DNA of 64,000 nt, from NCBI GenBank assembly GCA_000827495.1, contig KN817528.1, forward strand, positions 496,001 to 560,000, written 5' to 3'. Under the pieces are notes generated by a model, which saw only the letters and a program-made list of their open reading frames with translations, did no database searches and was not told the origin of the DNA. The translations under genes and the position numbers were made by a program. Origin of the DNA: Hypholoma sublateritium FD-334 SS-4 (taxonomy: Eukaryota > Basidiomycota > Agaricomycetes > Agaricales > Strophariaceae). Positions 13,075 through 24,544 of this stretch are shown piece after piece. How positions within the stretch are numbered: the stretch's first letter is position 1; the number at the start of each line of letters is the position of its first letter.

Positions 13075-14880
13075 AGTAAGTTCCCTGCATTTGAGTGAAA
13101 TTTAGTCTCACAAAGCCTCAAGTGCCCGTCGAAGTTGAACTATACGACCTTCTGGGCGTCTCTTATGACGCCTCTGAAGGTGTGTACTCGTATTTAAACA
13201 GTTCATCAACGAAAGCTTAATAAAGCTAAGATGAAATAAAAAAGGCTTACAAGAAAAAGGTATTTGCCTTGCTAACCGTTCCGACCAATACTTAACGTTC
13301 CTTAGGCCAAAGAACACCACCCTGTTAGTAAAATTGAGTCCTGACACGAGGCACTTCTCATCCGCATTCTCAGGACAAAAACATAAATGATCCCGATGCC
13401 GGACAGAAGTTCCAAGAAATGGCAGCCGCGTGCGTATGCTGGCTCTCAGATGTGCTGTTGACTAACGTTGTCGTTAGCTACGAAATCTTGAGCGATGCGA
13501 ACAAACGAGAAATCTACGATATGCATGGTTTGGAGGGAATGACGGGTGGCCAAGGCGATCCCATGGACTTGTTTGCTCAATTCTTTGCTGGTGCTGGCGG
13601 TCCTGGTAATCCCATGTTTGGGTTCAACTTCGGCCCTGATATAGGAGGAAGCCGAAGAGGAGGAAAAGGCGAAGATTCAGTCATTCCCTACGATGTGACA
13701 CTAGAAGACCTCTACAACGGGAAATCCGTCAAGATGAACATGGAGAAGGAAATCATTTGTGGCATTTGTAAAGGGTACGCTGGGCTTATAATTCCACAAA
13801 TCGGTGCTCTGACATGACGAAGATCGGGTGCACGAGGCAACGCTAAGCCCAAGCCTTGTTCTACTTGTGAAGGGAAAGGGTGGACATCCACAAAAACTCG
13901 GGTATGTGATTATCTTTCCTCTAGTTGCAACATCGATTAATCAAAACTATATAGCTAGCAAGTGGAACTTATGGAAATTCGAAAGCGCAATGTACAGCTT
14001 GTCTTGGCCTTGGCGAAAGACTGAAAGAAAAAGAAAGGTACAGTCTTAGCAATATTTACTTGGACCTCGAATCATTATCATCAATTTCAGGTGCAAGAAG
14101 TGCAAAGGTGATAAAACTGTCAAGGAGAAGACGCGGCAAGAAATTTTTGTCGAAAAAGGCATGACGAACACTCAGAGGATCATTCTTGCGGGTGCAGGAG
14201 ATCAGGAGGTGCGATTTAAATTCTTTGAGGGACAACGTTCGATACCAATCAAACATCCAGCCCGGTATTCCAGCTGGCGATGTCATTTTCGTTCTGAAAA
14301 CCGCTGCTCATGAATCTTTCGAGCGATCAGGCAATGACCTGTTAGCGAAAGTCACTATCACTCTATCAGAAGCACTCCTTGGATTTTCGCGCATTATCCT
14401 CACTCATCTGGATGGACGAGGCATCAAAATGACTACTCCCCCGGGGAAAATCATCAAATTCCACGAGACAGTTATAATCCGCGGAGAGGGCATGCCAATC
14501 TATCGTCGGCCAGACGAAAAAGGTGATCTTTACGTGGTGTTCCAAATCGAAATGCCCAACGAAGATTGGCGTGCAAGCGTCAATGTTCAGGTTACATCTT
14601 TTTTTAAAATATCGAAATGCTATGATAGCTTACTCTACTTTAGACTGTTGAGGCGCTCCTTCCTCCAAAACGCGTCGATGTAGACCCCATACCAGAAGTG
14701 GTGGACGAAGCGGATTATGAGGAGAGCGACATAATCGATGTGCGTCGTGATCGGTCTTTTCCAGCTGGCAGCTTCTTTGACCAAGGGTTCGCATCACAGT
14801 TTGGTGAGGACGATGACGATTGGGAAGACGAGGACGACGAGGACAACATGGAAGGAGAGCCAGAATGCCGCCCTCAGTAA
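13075..14880 (+). CDS. Class A (type I) DnaJ/Hsp40 co-chaperone
   Basis: J-domain protein that stimulates Hsp70 ATPase and delivers clients. No ATG is in frame at the N-terminus; a 47-nt intron (13076-13122, GTAAGT..CAAG) joins A at 13075 to TG at 13123 and creates ATG, giving MPVEVELYDLLGVSYDASE. Following exons give DEIKKAYKKK and a J domain whose HPD is split by another intron (HHP at about 13321, DKN at 13372). Then a Gly-rich region, a zinc-finger region with CGICKG, PCSTCEGKG, CTACLGLG and CKKCKG, two C-terminal client domains, and an acidic tail ending CRPQ. That end has a cysteine four residues from the terminus with Gln last, a possible but atypical farnesylation box. Closest in plan to Ydj1/Mas5 and Xdj1 proteins; I cannot choose between them. 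Confidence 0.9.
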
Positions 14881-15294
14881 ATACCATCCACAGCACGTAA
14901 TCCCCACTCTTCGCCTGTTCTTCACATATGTCTTATTGTCTTTGCTTTTCTTTTGATTCCTTTTTCAATTCACAACCACTCAATCTTCACCGCACGATAT
15001 ACTACACCTTTCGGATAACCCACAACACATACCTATAGTATATACTACCTACCTTAATGCTCGGCGTGAATTCATGTATAAGATTCTTGTCACGTAAGAC
15101 TGGTCACCGCCACCATTGATCGAGATCCCGTATTTCAAATGCATCCGTGGCAAATCCGTGGTACACATTATCCTTTGCTCCTAAAATAACATTAGTGGTC
15201 ATCCACCGCGAGTCTCCGAGAGTGTTCCCAGCCGGAGACCTCCATCCTGACACTTACTCCTAGCAGGTCTTGCCAAAAAAAATCTTTACAGAGG
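14881..15294. other. Intergenic, DnaJ 3' end and ThuA promoter
   Basis: About 410 bp between two plus-strand genes: 3' UTR of the DnaJ gene and promoter of the next. Nothing else seen. Confidence 0.5.
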
Positions 15295-16754
15295 ATGGAT
15301 GGGCTACCGTTCCTGCTGCTTCTCCTCTGCTCTCTGCTTTCTCTCTACACATCAACCGCGACTGCAGCGACACCACGCATCTTGATATATTCAGCGACGC
15401 GGGATTTCAGACACGACTCCATCCCTACCGCAATTGAAGCGTTGAAAGCCAACCAGGCCACCATTGGCGCCGAGTTCGATGCGACCGAGGACGAGGCACA
15501 GTTCACCGATAGCATACTTGCTAGTTATGACACAATTCTGTTTTTAAGCACCACGGGCGAAGGTGGGTTGCGGGATAAATGTGCCCTGTTGCGCGACGCT
15601 CATTTCGTGTGAAGTCCTCGACAGTGCTGGGAAAGATGCGTTCCAAAAGTATTTGGATCTTGGTGGCACTTTTGTGGGTATACATTCCGCGTCGGATACC
15701 CTGCGGAACACAACGTTTTATACCAGAGAGTTAGGTATGTACCACCTATTTTTTTGTTTTATGAAAAGTCTTATTGGTGAAACCTGATTTTTCAAGGGTC
15801 GCTCTTCGACTATCACCCTGCCCTGCAAAATTTTGTCGGTCTGAAAATGAATCTACTCCTGGAACCATACTGAGGAACATATTCAACAGACCGTCGACGT
15901 TATAGATGCTACGCACCCGAGTACGAGTATGCTTCCATCTGAGTGGCATGTGCAGGATGAAGCGTACGTCCACCTTTTTAGCTGGGTACAAGATTTGGTC
16001 GAACATAATTGCGATGCGTGTTAGATATAATTTCAAATCCGACCCACGGGTACTTGGAGCAGTCGTCATCCTCGCAGCTAACGAATCAAGTTATATGGGT
16101 GAGCAAATTTCAGTCAGAGGACAGCTGAAGGAAATCCATTTATATGTGAATTTGGAATGAAGATACTGGGGTGAAGCAGGATCAAGGGACACCTCATCCA
16201 CTCGGTGAGTACACGAGCTCCGAGTCCAGATACACAAAACCGCATCGTAATACTTGCATTTCGTAGCGTGGTTCCAAGAAAAAGGTGCAGGCGTGGAGGC
16301 CGGAGGAACACCCGGACGGAGCTTCTATACGAGCCTCGGACATCTGAATGAAACTTGGCAGGTCAGCGACAAAAATCCTAGCTGTAGACGCACAATTCAT
16401 TCACCTTCGTTGTCCAGGATAATCTGTTCCTCGCTCACGTCTTTGGGGGGATCTCATGGGTACTCGAAGGCAATACCACCCGTGCTTTTAACTCATCGGG
16501 GCAGGTTGGAAATGCACAAGCCGCAGCAAGCACAATGACCAGCATTAGCGCTGGTTCTTCGAGCGCAGCTACGTCATCTGGATCGGCGTCCTCAAGCACC
16601 ACTCAACCCACTCAAACTAATGCAGCTTCGTATGAACCTTCTTTTTTCTGAGACGGGGTTCTTTACTCATGTAAGGTCAAGAAACAGCATGATGCTCACA
16701 CTGAGTAGCCTTATTATGACGGGCTCTGCGCCACTTCTGTTCGCGTTGCTGTAA
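15295..16754 (+). CDS. Secreted ThuA-domain protein with GPI-anchor signal
   Basis: A protein of the trehalose-utilisation (ThuA-like) family, which has a class I glutamine-amidotransferase-like fold. Its substrate in fungi is unknown to me. It begins with a signal peptide (MDGLPFLLLLLCSLLSLYTS), then RILIYSATRDFRHDSIP at the domain start, GGTFVGIHSASDT, FDYHPALQN, DATHPSTSMLPSEWHVQDE, AANESSY, GRSFYTSLGHLNETWQ and GGISWVLEGNTTRA. These blocks are joined in phase by about eight canonical introns. The C-terminus is a Ser/Thr/Ala-rich stalk followed by a hydrophobic tail LTLSSLIMTGSAPLLFALL, the usual pattern for a GPI anchor. It is therefore probably cell-surface. TAA is at 16752-16754. Confidence 0.85.
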
Positions 16755-17218
16755 CACACTGATCGGCACAAGCTTCTTAAGTGGTTGTCGGCCGCCCATA
16801 ATATGTACTTTCAAAATACACGTACTCGAATAATATGATGTACCATATCGCGATGACTGGGCGTCAGACTGGAACATGGAAAGCCAATTGCAAGAGAGCG
16901 TGGAAACATTTTAGCATACGTTTCGTCTTTCGTTGTACGGGGACAACAATGCATATTGTACCAGAGCTTGGAGAGCGCCGTTTGCGGCCACGTTCGAGAT
17001 ATGGTGTAACTTCCGAGCTTGGATACGATCTCTCTTGAAATAGCCTAAAACAGTGCCACTACTGGACCAGAGTTCCAAGACGAGGATCTTCACTGGAAGG
17101 TCATGTAATCGAGTTGAGAGGTTCGTCTAAGTGATTTCCGGTTTGTCTTATGGTAGATACATTATTCCGAGTGCGTGTTCAAATATGTCAGAGCGGCGGA
17201 TGTATTCGGGAAATATCT
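16755..17218. other. Convergent intergenic region
   Basis: About 460 bp between the ends of the ThuA gene (+) and the NDUFB10 gene (-). Short open frames on both strands have no recognisable family. Confidence 0.5.
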
Positions 17219-17559
17219 CTAGACGTCAATATTCTTATATCCCCTCACCTTTACTAACAGTCAGGGGCAAATAGAAGAAGAGAATACATAAACACGCACT
17301 CTGTTGTACTTCAGCATTGCCAGATACTTTTCCGATAGCCATCTGCAGTTTTCATAGTGGTTGACGCCCTCAGCCTTATGGCATTTGCCCAGCTCATCGC
17401 GGACGAGACGCAGCTCCATGGTCTTCACCCATGACTCCTTGATGTGGTCCTCCCTCTGCTGCAGTTTTTCTGCGCAAAAATCTTGATTTTTGTTCGAAAT
17501 TGAGCAATAGAAACGGACGCACCTTTGAGCTCGGCAACCCGCACCTCGTCGACGGCCAT
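17219..17559 (-). CDS. NDUFB10: Complex I accessory subunit NDUFB10/PDSW (12-kDa type)
   Basis: Small accessory subunit of mitochondrial NADH:ubiquinone oxidoreductase (membrane arm, intermembrane-space side). Three exons, too fragmented to appear as one long frame: 17559-17523, 17469-17300 and 17248-17219. Phases close exactly, giving 78 residues. Recognised from WVKTMELRLVRDELGKC followed by HKAEGVNHYENC, a CX11C pair typical of this family, and an ending GYKNIDV that matches the usual VKGYKHIDV-like end. The last exon encodes nine residues plus TAG. Introns are 53 and 51 nt. Without the last splice the protein would read into a short unrelated tail, so I prefer the spliced form. Confidence 0.82.
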
Positions 17560-17789
17560 GGTTTGTGTGAAGGTAGTGTTTGGCAAAGCTTGGCCTTTCC
17601 TCATTGGACGCAGCGAATCACATGTCCCGCCGCCGGCTCACGGTTAACAGCGGTTAACTTATACATACGATGGCATATGTGCTACAAAGCTTTGCCCCGC
17701 CATTGCTGTCCTTCATATTCCGCTCTCTAATCACTCTCTAATTACGGAACATACGTGAAAACTCCCTAGGCTCAAAAACCGTCGCGAAA

Positions 17790-18937
17790 ATGGCCCAATC
17801 TACCTCCCTACCAGCCGGAAACCCCTTGTTGACATTGACCCATCGTATGCTCGTTCCTACTGTCATTGAGTCTCGCCCTGACTCTTCATTTGACCACTTA
17901 GCTAAGCCCGCGTTGTGGATCATCGAACTTCACAATGGTCAAGATAATCGGTTGACCCATGAACTCATCAACAAGGCAGTGATGCCCGCCTTGGATATCG
18001 TCGAACGGGAGTGGCGCACGCAACGACGCACTGCCTCTGAGACAAAGAACGCCGAAGGAGGAAAGGGCGCTCTCATCATTGTTGGGAGAAGAGACCAGGA
18101 CAAGTTCTTCAGTAATGGTGTGTGTTTAAAGCAACGATCTACCCCGCGCGCTTAAAGTGATTAATATTATGTACAGGTCTTGACTTCGCCAATTCGACCA
18201 AGGATCCCAACTTTTTCCAATGTTAGTTTTCCATACGGTCGCAGGCAACTTCTATTTTTCCTTACATCAGTTGCCAGTGACATTCGACCCCATGTTGGCT
18301 CGAATCCTAACATTCCCGAGTAAGTTATTTATGGATTTAGGTGGCCTACATCACTAACCTTGCCCCCCAGTTCCAACGATTGCTGCAATCAATGGGCATT
18401 GCTACGCCGGAGGCCTGATGCTCTCAATTGCTTGTGACTACCGTATCATGACAGATGGCAGTTCCCGCAATGCGTGGCTATGCATGAATGAGGTGGAACA
18501 ATTAGCAACCCACCCATGTCCGGCCCACTGACCGTCGTTTTAGGTCCACTTCGGCGCACCGTGGCCTCACTCCTTTACGGCCCTTTTAGCCGCGAAATTT
18601 GGAGACCACCGGTTGCACCGTAAAATTGCTCTCGAGGGGCACCGGTTCTCGGCGCCCGAAGCGCTTCAAGACGGTATCCTTGATCATATTGTCAATGGCA
18701 AAACTGCGGATATTCTGGCCAAGGCAGAAGAGATCGCCGACAAGTTCAGCGGAAATGCGACCATGGGTGTCTGGGGACTGATCAAGGTGTGTAAACAATA
18801 ATACGAAATCTGGCTACTCTTTTCTGACGACACTGCCTCAGCTCTCTCTCTATAGGGATTTCTTGGAGACCATCAAGAAGGATATAAGGCTGGTAAATGC
18901 CCAAATGGATGAAGCTGCGGCTAGATCGAAGCTGTAA
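17790..18937 (+). CDS. Peroxisomal enoyl-CoA hydratase/isomerase family protein
   Basis: Crotonase-fold enzyme, probably delta3,delta2-enoyl-CoA isomerase acting in beta-oxidation of unsaturated fatty acids. Starts MAQSTSLPAGNPLLTLTHRM. The core has ALWIIELHNGQDNRLT, IPTIAAINGHCYAGGLMLS (the oxyanion-hole region), ACDYRIMTDG, WLCMNEVHFGAPWPHSF and KIALEGHRFSAPEALQDGI. All internal introns use GT..AG and close in phase, including the acceptor CTCAG before CTCTCTCTCTATAGG near 18841. That choice yields a last exon ending AARSKL and stop at 18935-18937. SKL is the canonical PTS1 peroxisomal import signal, and would be lost with the alternative acceptor 18 nt downstream. The exact reaction (isomerase or hydratase) is inferred. 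Confidence 0.88.
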
Positions 18938-19577
18938 CTGTTACCGATGGAACCATTCGCCATCGAGCATATCCTACATGATATCACGGAATAATATATG
19001 TACATTGGAGACGACCGAGATGCTTGGACAGCGGTAGACAACGGTGGAGCTGAAGACAGGAAGCTTCTCGGGCACATATGTTCAGTCGAGATGCAGATGT
19101 GAAAGGTTATGCCTGAACTGCTAGGGCGGGTTGGCTGTCAATCAGAGGATTTTTTCTTAGAGTACAGAATACGTCTGACGAAAATGTACCTCTATGCGAG
19201 CTGCGGCCTGCCCACTGTATGCCTGACGACAGCCTCCCGCTCGACAACAGATTGTGCGCACATCGGCGACCGCAGTCGTATTTTCGTCCGTCTATTAATA
19301 GACATTCCGTGTGGGAATCCTGGGGCTGGGCAACAATGGCCTGCTGCATTCCTTGATTTTGAACAACTGTCTATGAATAGCCGCATCAACGTGGGCCTCT
19401 GGAGGCCTTTCCTTGTGGCCGTCCGGTCGCAAGGACCCCCATTGTCGTATATAAGGACTGATCTCTCACCAAACATGATCCCTCCATCCCTCATTACTTC
19501 CACGACCCCTGGCTGGGTCTTTTCTTCGCTTTTTTTCTTCAATTTTTCTTTGTTTTACTTTTAATTCTTGAAGAATC
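18938..19577. other. Intergenic, upstream of aspartic protease 1
   Basis: About 640 bp. The right end is the promoter and leader of the next gene, including a TATA-like element listed separately. No gene seen. Confidence 0.5.
19448..19454 (+). promoter_or_regulatory. TATA-box candidate of aspartic protease 1
   Basis: TATATAA lies 130 nt upstream of the protease ATG. The neighbouring paralogue has a TATA run at nearly the same distance, which supports a real core promoter. Confidence 0.6.
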
Positions 19578-21492
19578 ATGCAGCTCGGCGCCTCTATGAC
19601 CGTTCTTCTGGCGGGTGTGCTGTTAATGCTGACCGCGAACGTCGTGGAGTCGGTGCCGCTCACCAAGCGGACGCCACAGTTTGTGACGCTTCCCCTCAAG
19701 CGCATGGTACCGGTCGGTGGCCTCCACCCCCAAATTGTGCGTTAAATGTACCCTTTCAACGCGCTCAACAGCTGATATATCCCTGTAGTACCTGCAACAG
19801 CAGATCAACAGGGGCGTCCGTCGATTGGCGCGTATGACCGGACGCGCGGGGCCGTCCGATGCGGAGCTCGTCGCGAACCTTGAGCGTCGCGTTCTTGCGA
19901 TCGAAGGCCCCGAGGGACTGGAACGTCGATACAACCGTATGGGCGTCCCCAGTAGCCGGGATGAGGGCACCGTGCTTGAGAAGCGGTTTAACCGCCAGGG
20001 TGTCCCGCGCCGGAACCAGCAGAGAGGCATCCAGTCTCTCAAGAAAGGCAAAGGCGGCAGAAATGGGAATGGTGGCAACGCTGGCAACGGTAATGCAGGC
20101 GCTGCAGGCTCTGCCACCAGTGCAGCCACGCCGGTCAATGATGTTACCTTCGCCAATGCACCTACGGACAGCAACTCGCTAGGCCTCGATATTGAGTGCG
20201 TTTGCCCAGTCAAGATACTGGAACGGATCTGATTGTTTGCTATAGGTCGCAGGACGAGGGTTATTTGGCGACTATCCAGATGGGCACTCCCCCGCGCGAC
20301 TTTCTGATCCTCATGGACTCTGGCTCTTCTGACTTCTGGGTCGGTGGTGAAAACTGCCAGACCGTATCCACCACCTCCGCCGCTGACAACGTGGATAACT
20401 GCGTACGTTAGCAACTTCACTGCCGTCAGAGAAAAAACTGAACCGTAGATTCAGGGAGCCCACAATTTCCTTGGTACCGCATCAAGCAGTTCCTTCGTCG
20501 ACTCAGGAAAGGTGTTCAACGTCACCTACGGCACCGGACAAGTTGGCGGAACCATTATCACGGACGATGTCACCATCGCGAATCTGACGTTACCTGCCCA
20601 CACCTTCGGCGCTGCCTCCACTGAGAGCATAGACTTCTCGGGCAGTGCTACTCCATTCGATGGCTTGATGGGACTGGCGCAACAAGTACGTTAGATTCGT
20701 CATGAAAGGTTTATACATCCGAAGGCTAATAACAATTGGAAACAGGGGCTTTCCCAGCAAGGCGTCCCCACCCCGGTTGAATCATTGTTCCAGGCAAACC
20801 TGATCCCTGCTCAGATCACCTCGTTCAAGATCTCACGTCTGGCTGATAATTTGAACGACGGAGAAGTTACCTTTGGGTCAGTCAACTCACTTTTTGTTTT
20901 GTTTTTTTGTCTCACTGACAGCATCATATAGTGGACTTGACACTTCCAAATTTGACTCGACCACCCTGGCCACAGTTGACAACGTCAACACAGAGGGCTT
21001 TTGGGAGGGCGCCATCGACTCCGTGTCGCTCAACGGCGCCGACCTCGGCCTGAGTGGGCGCACCGCGATCCTCGACACCGGCACAACCCTCATGGTGCTC
21101 CCCGCGGCGGACGCGCAGACGATCCTAAGCGGCGTTGACGGCGCGCAGTCGGACGGACAGGGCGGCTTCGTCGTGCCGTGCGACACCACGGCGTCCCTGG
21201 CGCTGACGTTTGGCGGGCAGGAGTTCACTATCGAGCCCACGGACTTCGCAATCCAGCCCGTGGGCGGCGCGGCCGCGAACAACCTGTGCACTTGCGGTAT
21301 CACCAGCGGCGATATTGGGGGTGCGACTGAGTGGCTTGTGAGTATTCTTCCTTTCTTTTGCGCAATGCTTTCGCCAGAGGGCTGGATACTTATAATCTGT
21401 GATTTTACCAGGTCGGCGATGTTTTCCTCAAGAACGCCTACTTCTCCGTGGACGAATCCAAGAACACTATCAGCCTCGCCAAGCTTGTTTAA
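19578..21492 (+). CDS. Secreted pepsin-like aspartic protease (A1 family), copy 1
   Basis: Pepsin-type endopeptidase, probably secreted. Signal peptide MQLGASMTVLLAGVLLMLTA, then a long propeptide rich in Arg, Asn and Gly up to about 20195. The mature region starts near DEGYLATIQMGTPP. Both catalytic aspartates are present: DSGSSDFWVGG (about 20318) and LDTGTTLMVLP (about 21073). Also seen are the flap-like VTYGTGQVGG, FDGLMGLAQQ, and the closing VGDVFLKNAYFSVD. At least five short introns. The stop TAA is at 21490-21492. It is followed at 22533 by a paralogue in the same direction, a local tandem pair. The target protein is unknown. Confidence 0.93.
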
Positions 21493-22532
21493 ACGTCGGC
21501 GTCAAGTCGGCGTGTTTTCGTGTTGTAGCATGATCAGCCTTTCAGTTCGAGTAAAGCTTTGTAATTTATGGGAGATTGGAAGCATTTGTATTATTATCAG
21601 AGTACTTGCTCGCAGCAGCCAGCATAAATCGTAACATTCATTTATCTTACAGCGTTTTTGGATTTTGGCTCGGAGGGCGTTGTGGCCTCCGAGATTTGGA
21701 GGACTCGGAGCATTTATGTAAGTGCCAGCCTGCGTTTGGCCGTCTATTTTTAGCCTTCCTCCCTTCTTCCGACTCCATCAATGCACTCGGACTGTCGGAC
21801 AGACAGCTGCGGCACGAGCATTGCTTGCAGTACCTGGCTTAATCATTCAGCACTGCATCATATTCAACTTGAAATTACTTTCGCGCACGACCCATGCACA
21901 GGCAGCGCTTTATCTGCGTTTTCGCCGGTCGCACCGCACTCTGCGTCATTCCTGCGACACAATTCGCCATTGAACTAAGCTAGAACAGCCCACTGTCACG
22001 AATCCAACACGCATAAGGCATGCTTGAAGGCCTTAACTTGCCATCTGCAGGGAGGTTCTGCGATTCCAAATTGTCATGCCAGGACCTCCAGCTAGCCTCC
22101 GAAGCGCGATTTTCTCTCCTAGCAAACTCGTACGATGCATGTGAATGGTGTCTCCTCCAAAGCAGGAAAAGTGGGCCCCAGTGCACAATGCTACGCTGCT
22201 TGGCTCGTGGACTGTTCGATGGTACAAGAGGATGTGGATCCCGCCCGGTATTACATATCGCAGGCGTGGGCGACTCTCATGGGCTTCTCGTTGGCTCGGG
22301 CGTTGCTAACAGCAGCAATAAAGGCAAGGGCATCAAATTTACGGTCAAGAAGTGGCGGCAGCCTTCATAGAAGGAGCCAAGGATCAAATCTGCGTTTGCG
22401 TATATATATATGGGCTCCTGTGCTCCGTATACCCCACTTTCCTTCTTTCTCTCGTTCGTCTTGTTACCCAGAAATTTGTTCGATAGCTGCCTTTGCTTGT
22501 CCCCACGCGCCTTTCTTGGCTCTCCAATCCTT
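21493..22532. other. Intergenic between the two proteases; left edge of the duplicated segment
   Basis: About 1 kb. From about 22090 onward the sequence matches, on the other strand, a region near 54230-53860 in the right arm, so the inverted duplication begins here. The rest has no recognisable gene. Confidence 0.6.
22401..22411 (+). promoter_or_regulatory. TATA-box candidate of aspartic protease 2
   Basis: An alternating TA run about 130 nt upstream of the ATG. The right-arm pseudogene copy keeps a similar but longer TA run near 53904-53921. Confidence 0.6.
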
Positions 22533-24544
22533 ATGTTTTCACTATCGCACCATGCATTTGTGCTTGCTTTTCTGTTTTTGAACTTCAACATCCCTCTCGC
22601 GTGTGCACTCCCTAACCTTCCACAGTCAACCTCTATTGCAGTATCACTTAGCCGTTCGACACACGCATATACTCACAGAAATGGCACATATATGCACGGA
22701 TCCATTGTAAGATTTATGCGCTCATCGACAAACTTTTCCCGTTGACGATTGTTCCAACAGGTCCAGCAACAGCATACCAACCGAGGAATCAAGCGGCTTG
22801 CATTGATGACCGGCCGCAGGTCCCCATCTGACTATGACCTTCTGTGGTTACTTTATGAACGGATGGCTACACTCTCCGCTGCCTTGCGACGCGAATACGA
22901 GTTTGACGAAATAGCTACAATTTTGGCGTACCATTCTTCTGCATCTGGCCGCCGATTCCGCGGTCTCGGTACGAATTTAGGATCTTCGTCTGGCCTTCTC
23001 AGAAAAGAGGGCAGATCCGAAACAGTCCCAACCTCGGTCTTACGCACGACTGGCTTGAGTATCGAGTGAATATATTTTATTTTTACAAGTTTATTCGAAT
23101 ATCTGAGATATGTACAACCTTTTCTTCAATAGATCCAATGATATTGGATGTGGGTCGTCAATACCATCGCATGTATAAAAAATAATGGAAAGCATTACCA
23201 GACATTGCCAACATGAAAATAGGAACCCCGCCCAAGACCTTTCGCCTCCTCATAGACAGTGGATCCGCGGATCTCTGGGTTGGAGCCACCGGCTGCCGCT
23301 CTGACGCTGGTGGAAGCTGCGTGCGTACCTCTCATCATTCGCGACGAGTACAAATCCGGAGCAAATTATTGTTGGGTCGCAGGGCAATCATACTTTCCTA
23401 GGCCATAACTCGAGCAGCTCGTATGTGCAATCCAAGGCCGACTGGGCTATCGGCTACGTCTCTGGGTCGGTATGGGGATATATCGTACATGATGATGTCT
23501 CTATTGCTGGACTTCCGCTGAAGAATCTCACCTTTGGTGTGGCCTTTAATGAAAGCGCTGAATTTACGGGGTATTTGGTTACCTCGATGTCTTGACCTAA
23601 GAAGCCGCTGATGAACGTCTTACAGAAATAACATTCGTTTCGATGGTCTTCTAGGCCTGGCTAAATCAGTCAGTATTGATGTTGAACGTTGAACCACGAC
23701 AAACACTCCTGCTGATAGGGTTTTAACTAGGAAATCTCGCAGCAGCACGTCCCGACCTTTGTCCAAGCTCTTTCGCAAGCTAAACTGATCTCCTCCGCCA
23801 TCGTCTCGTACAAGCTCCCCCGACTTGCCGACGGAAGGAATGACACCAGCGAGTTGACCCTTGGTGCCATGGATCCGAATCACTACTACCCAAAGAGCCT
23901 GGTCACGGTGAAGAACGTCAACAAGTTCGGGTTTTGGGGCGCCGCCGTGGACGCAGTCAAAGTGGGCAATCAGAACATGGGTTGGTCGAATAGGACAATT
24001 GTGATGGATACTGGGACGGTGCGCGAGCTACGATCTACGTTTCCCCTGCATGGTCTGAATCGTTTCTCTTCCAGACGCTCATTCTTGCCCCGAAAAGTGT
24101 AAGCGCCAATTGGAAGCTATGAATTAGAAGCCGTGCTTCGAGCAAACTCATCACTGTTATGTACAGGATGCTCAAGCGATCCACAATGCTATTCCGGGCG
24201 CGCAATATGACGGGAATGGCTTCATGGTTCCCTGTAATATGACCACCGTTCTTTCGCTGACGATCGGCGGCAATGCTTTCACGGTTGAGCCACGCGACAT
24301 CGCGTTCCATCCTGTCGAAGAAGGCTCAGCAACGTGCGTGTCGGGCATTAGCGTAGGCACGGTTGGTCCCTTCGATTTGAACACTGATTGGCTCGTGAGT
24401 CTATACCTATTCGATTGGGTAGATTTTTTGATCTGATTTACCTTCTGTCTGCGTTGAAAGGTTGGCGATGTGTTCCTCAAGAATGTCTATTTTAGCACCG
24501 ATGAGGATAATGATGAGATATCTATTGCAAAGCCCTTGCATTGA
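22533..24544 (+). CDS. Secreted pepsin-like aspartic protease (A1 family), copy 2
   Basis: Paralogue of the protease upstream. Signal peptide with HHAFVLAFLFLNFNIPLACA, an intron after GSI, then a propeptide starting VQQQHTNRGIKRLALMTGR (the first copy has QQQINRGVRRLARMTGR). Mature part: MKIGTPPKTF, catalytic LIDSGSADLWVGATGC (about 23250), FDGLLGLAKS, second catalytic VMDTGT (about 24004) joined across an intron to TLILAP, then GNAFTVEPRDIAFHPVEE and a final VGDVFLKNVYFSTDED. Stop TGA is at 24542-24544. The splice joining the propeptide to IANMKIGTPP (about 23060-23205) is ambiguous; a donor at GTATCG keeps phase. Both catalytic motifs are intact, so it is probably active. A deleted copy lies in the right arm. 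Confidence 0.85.

Noticed and set aside
16835..17093. Short frames on both strands between the ThuA and NDUFB10 genes
   Set aside because: No conserved motif and neither fits an extra exon of the neighbours, whose ends are well defined.
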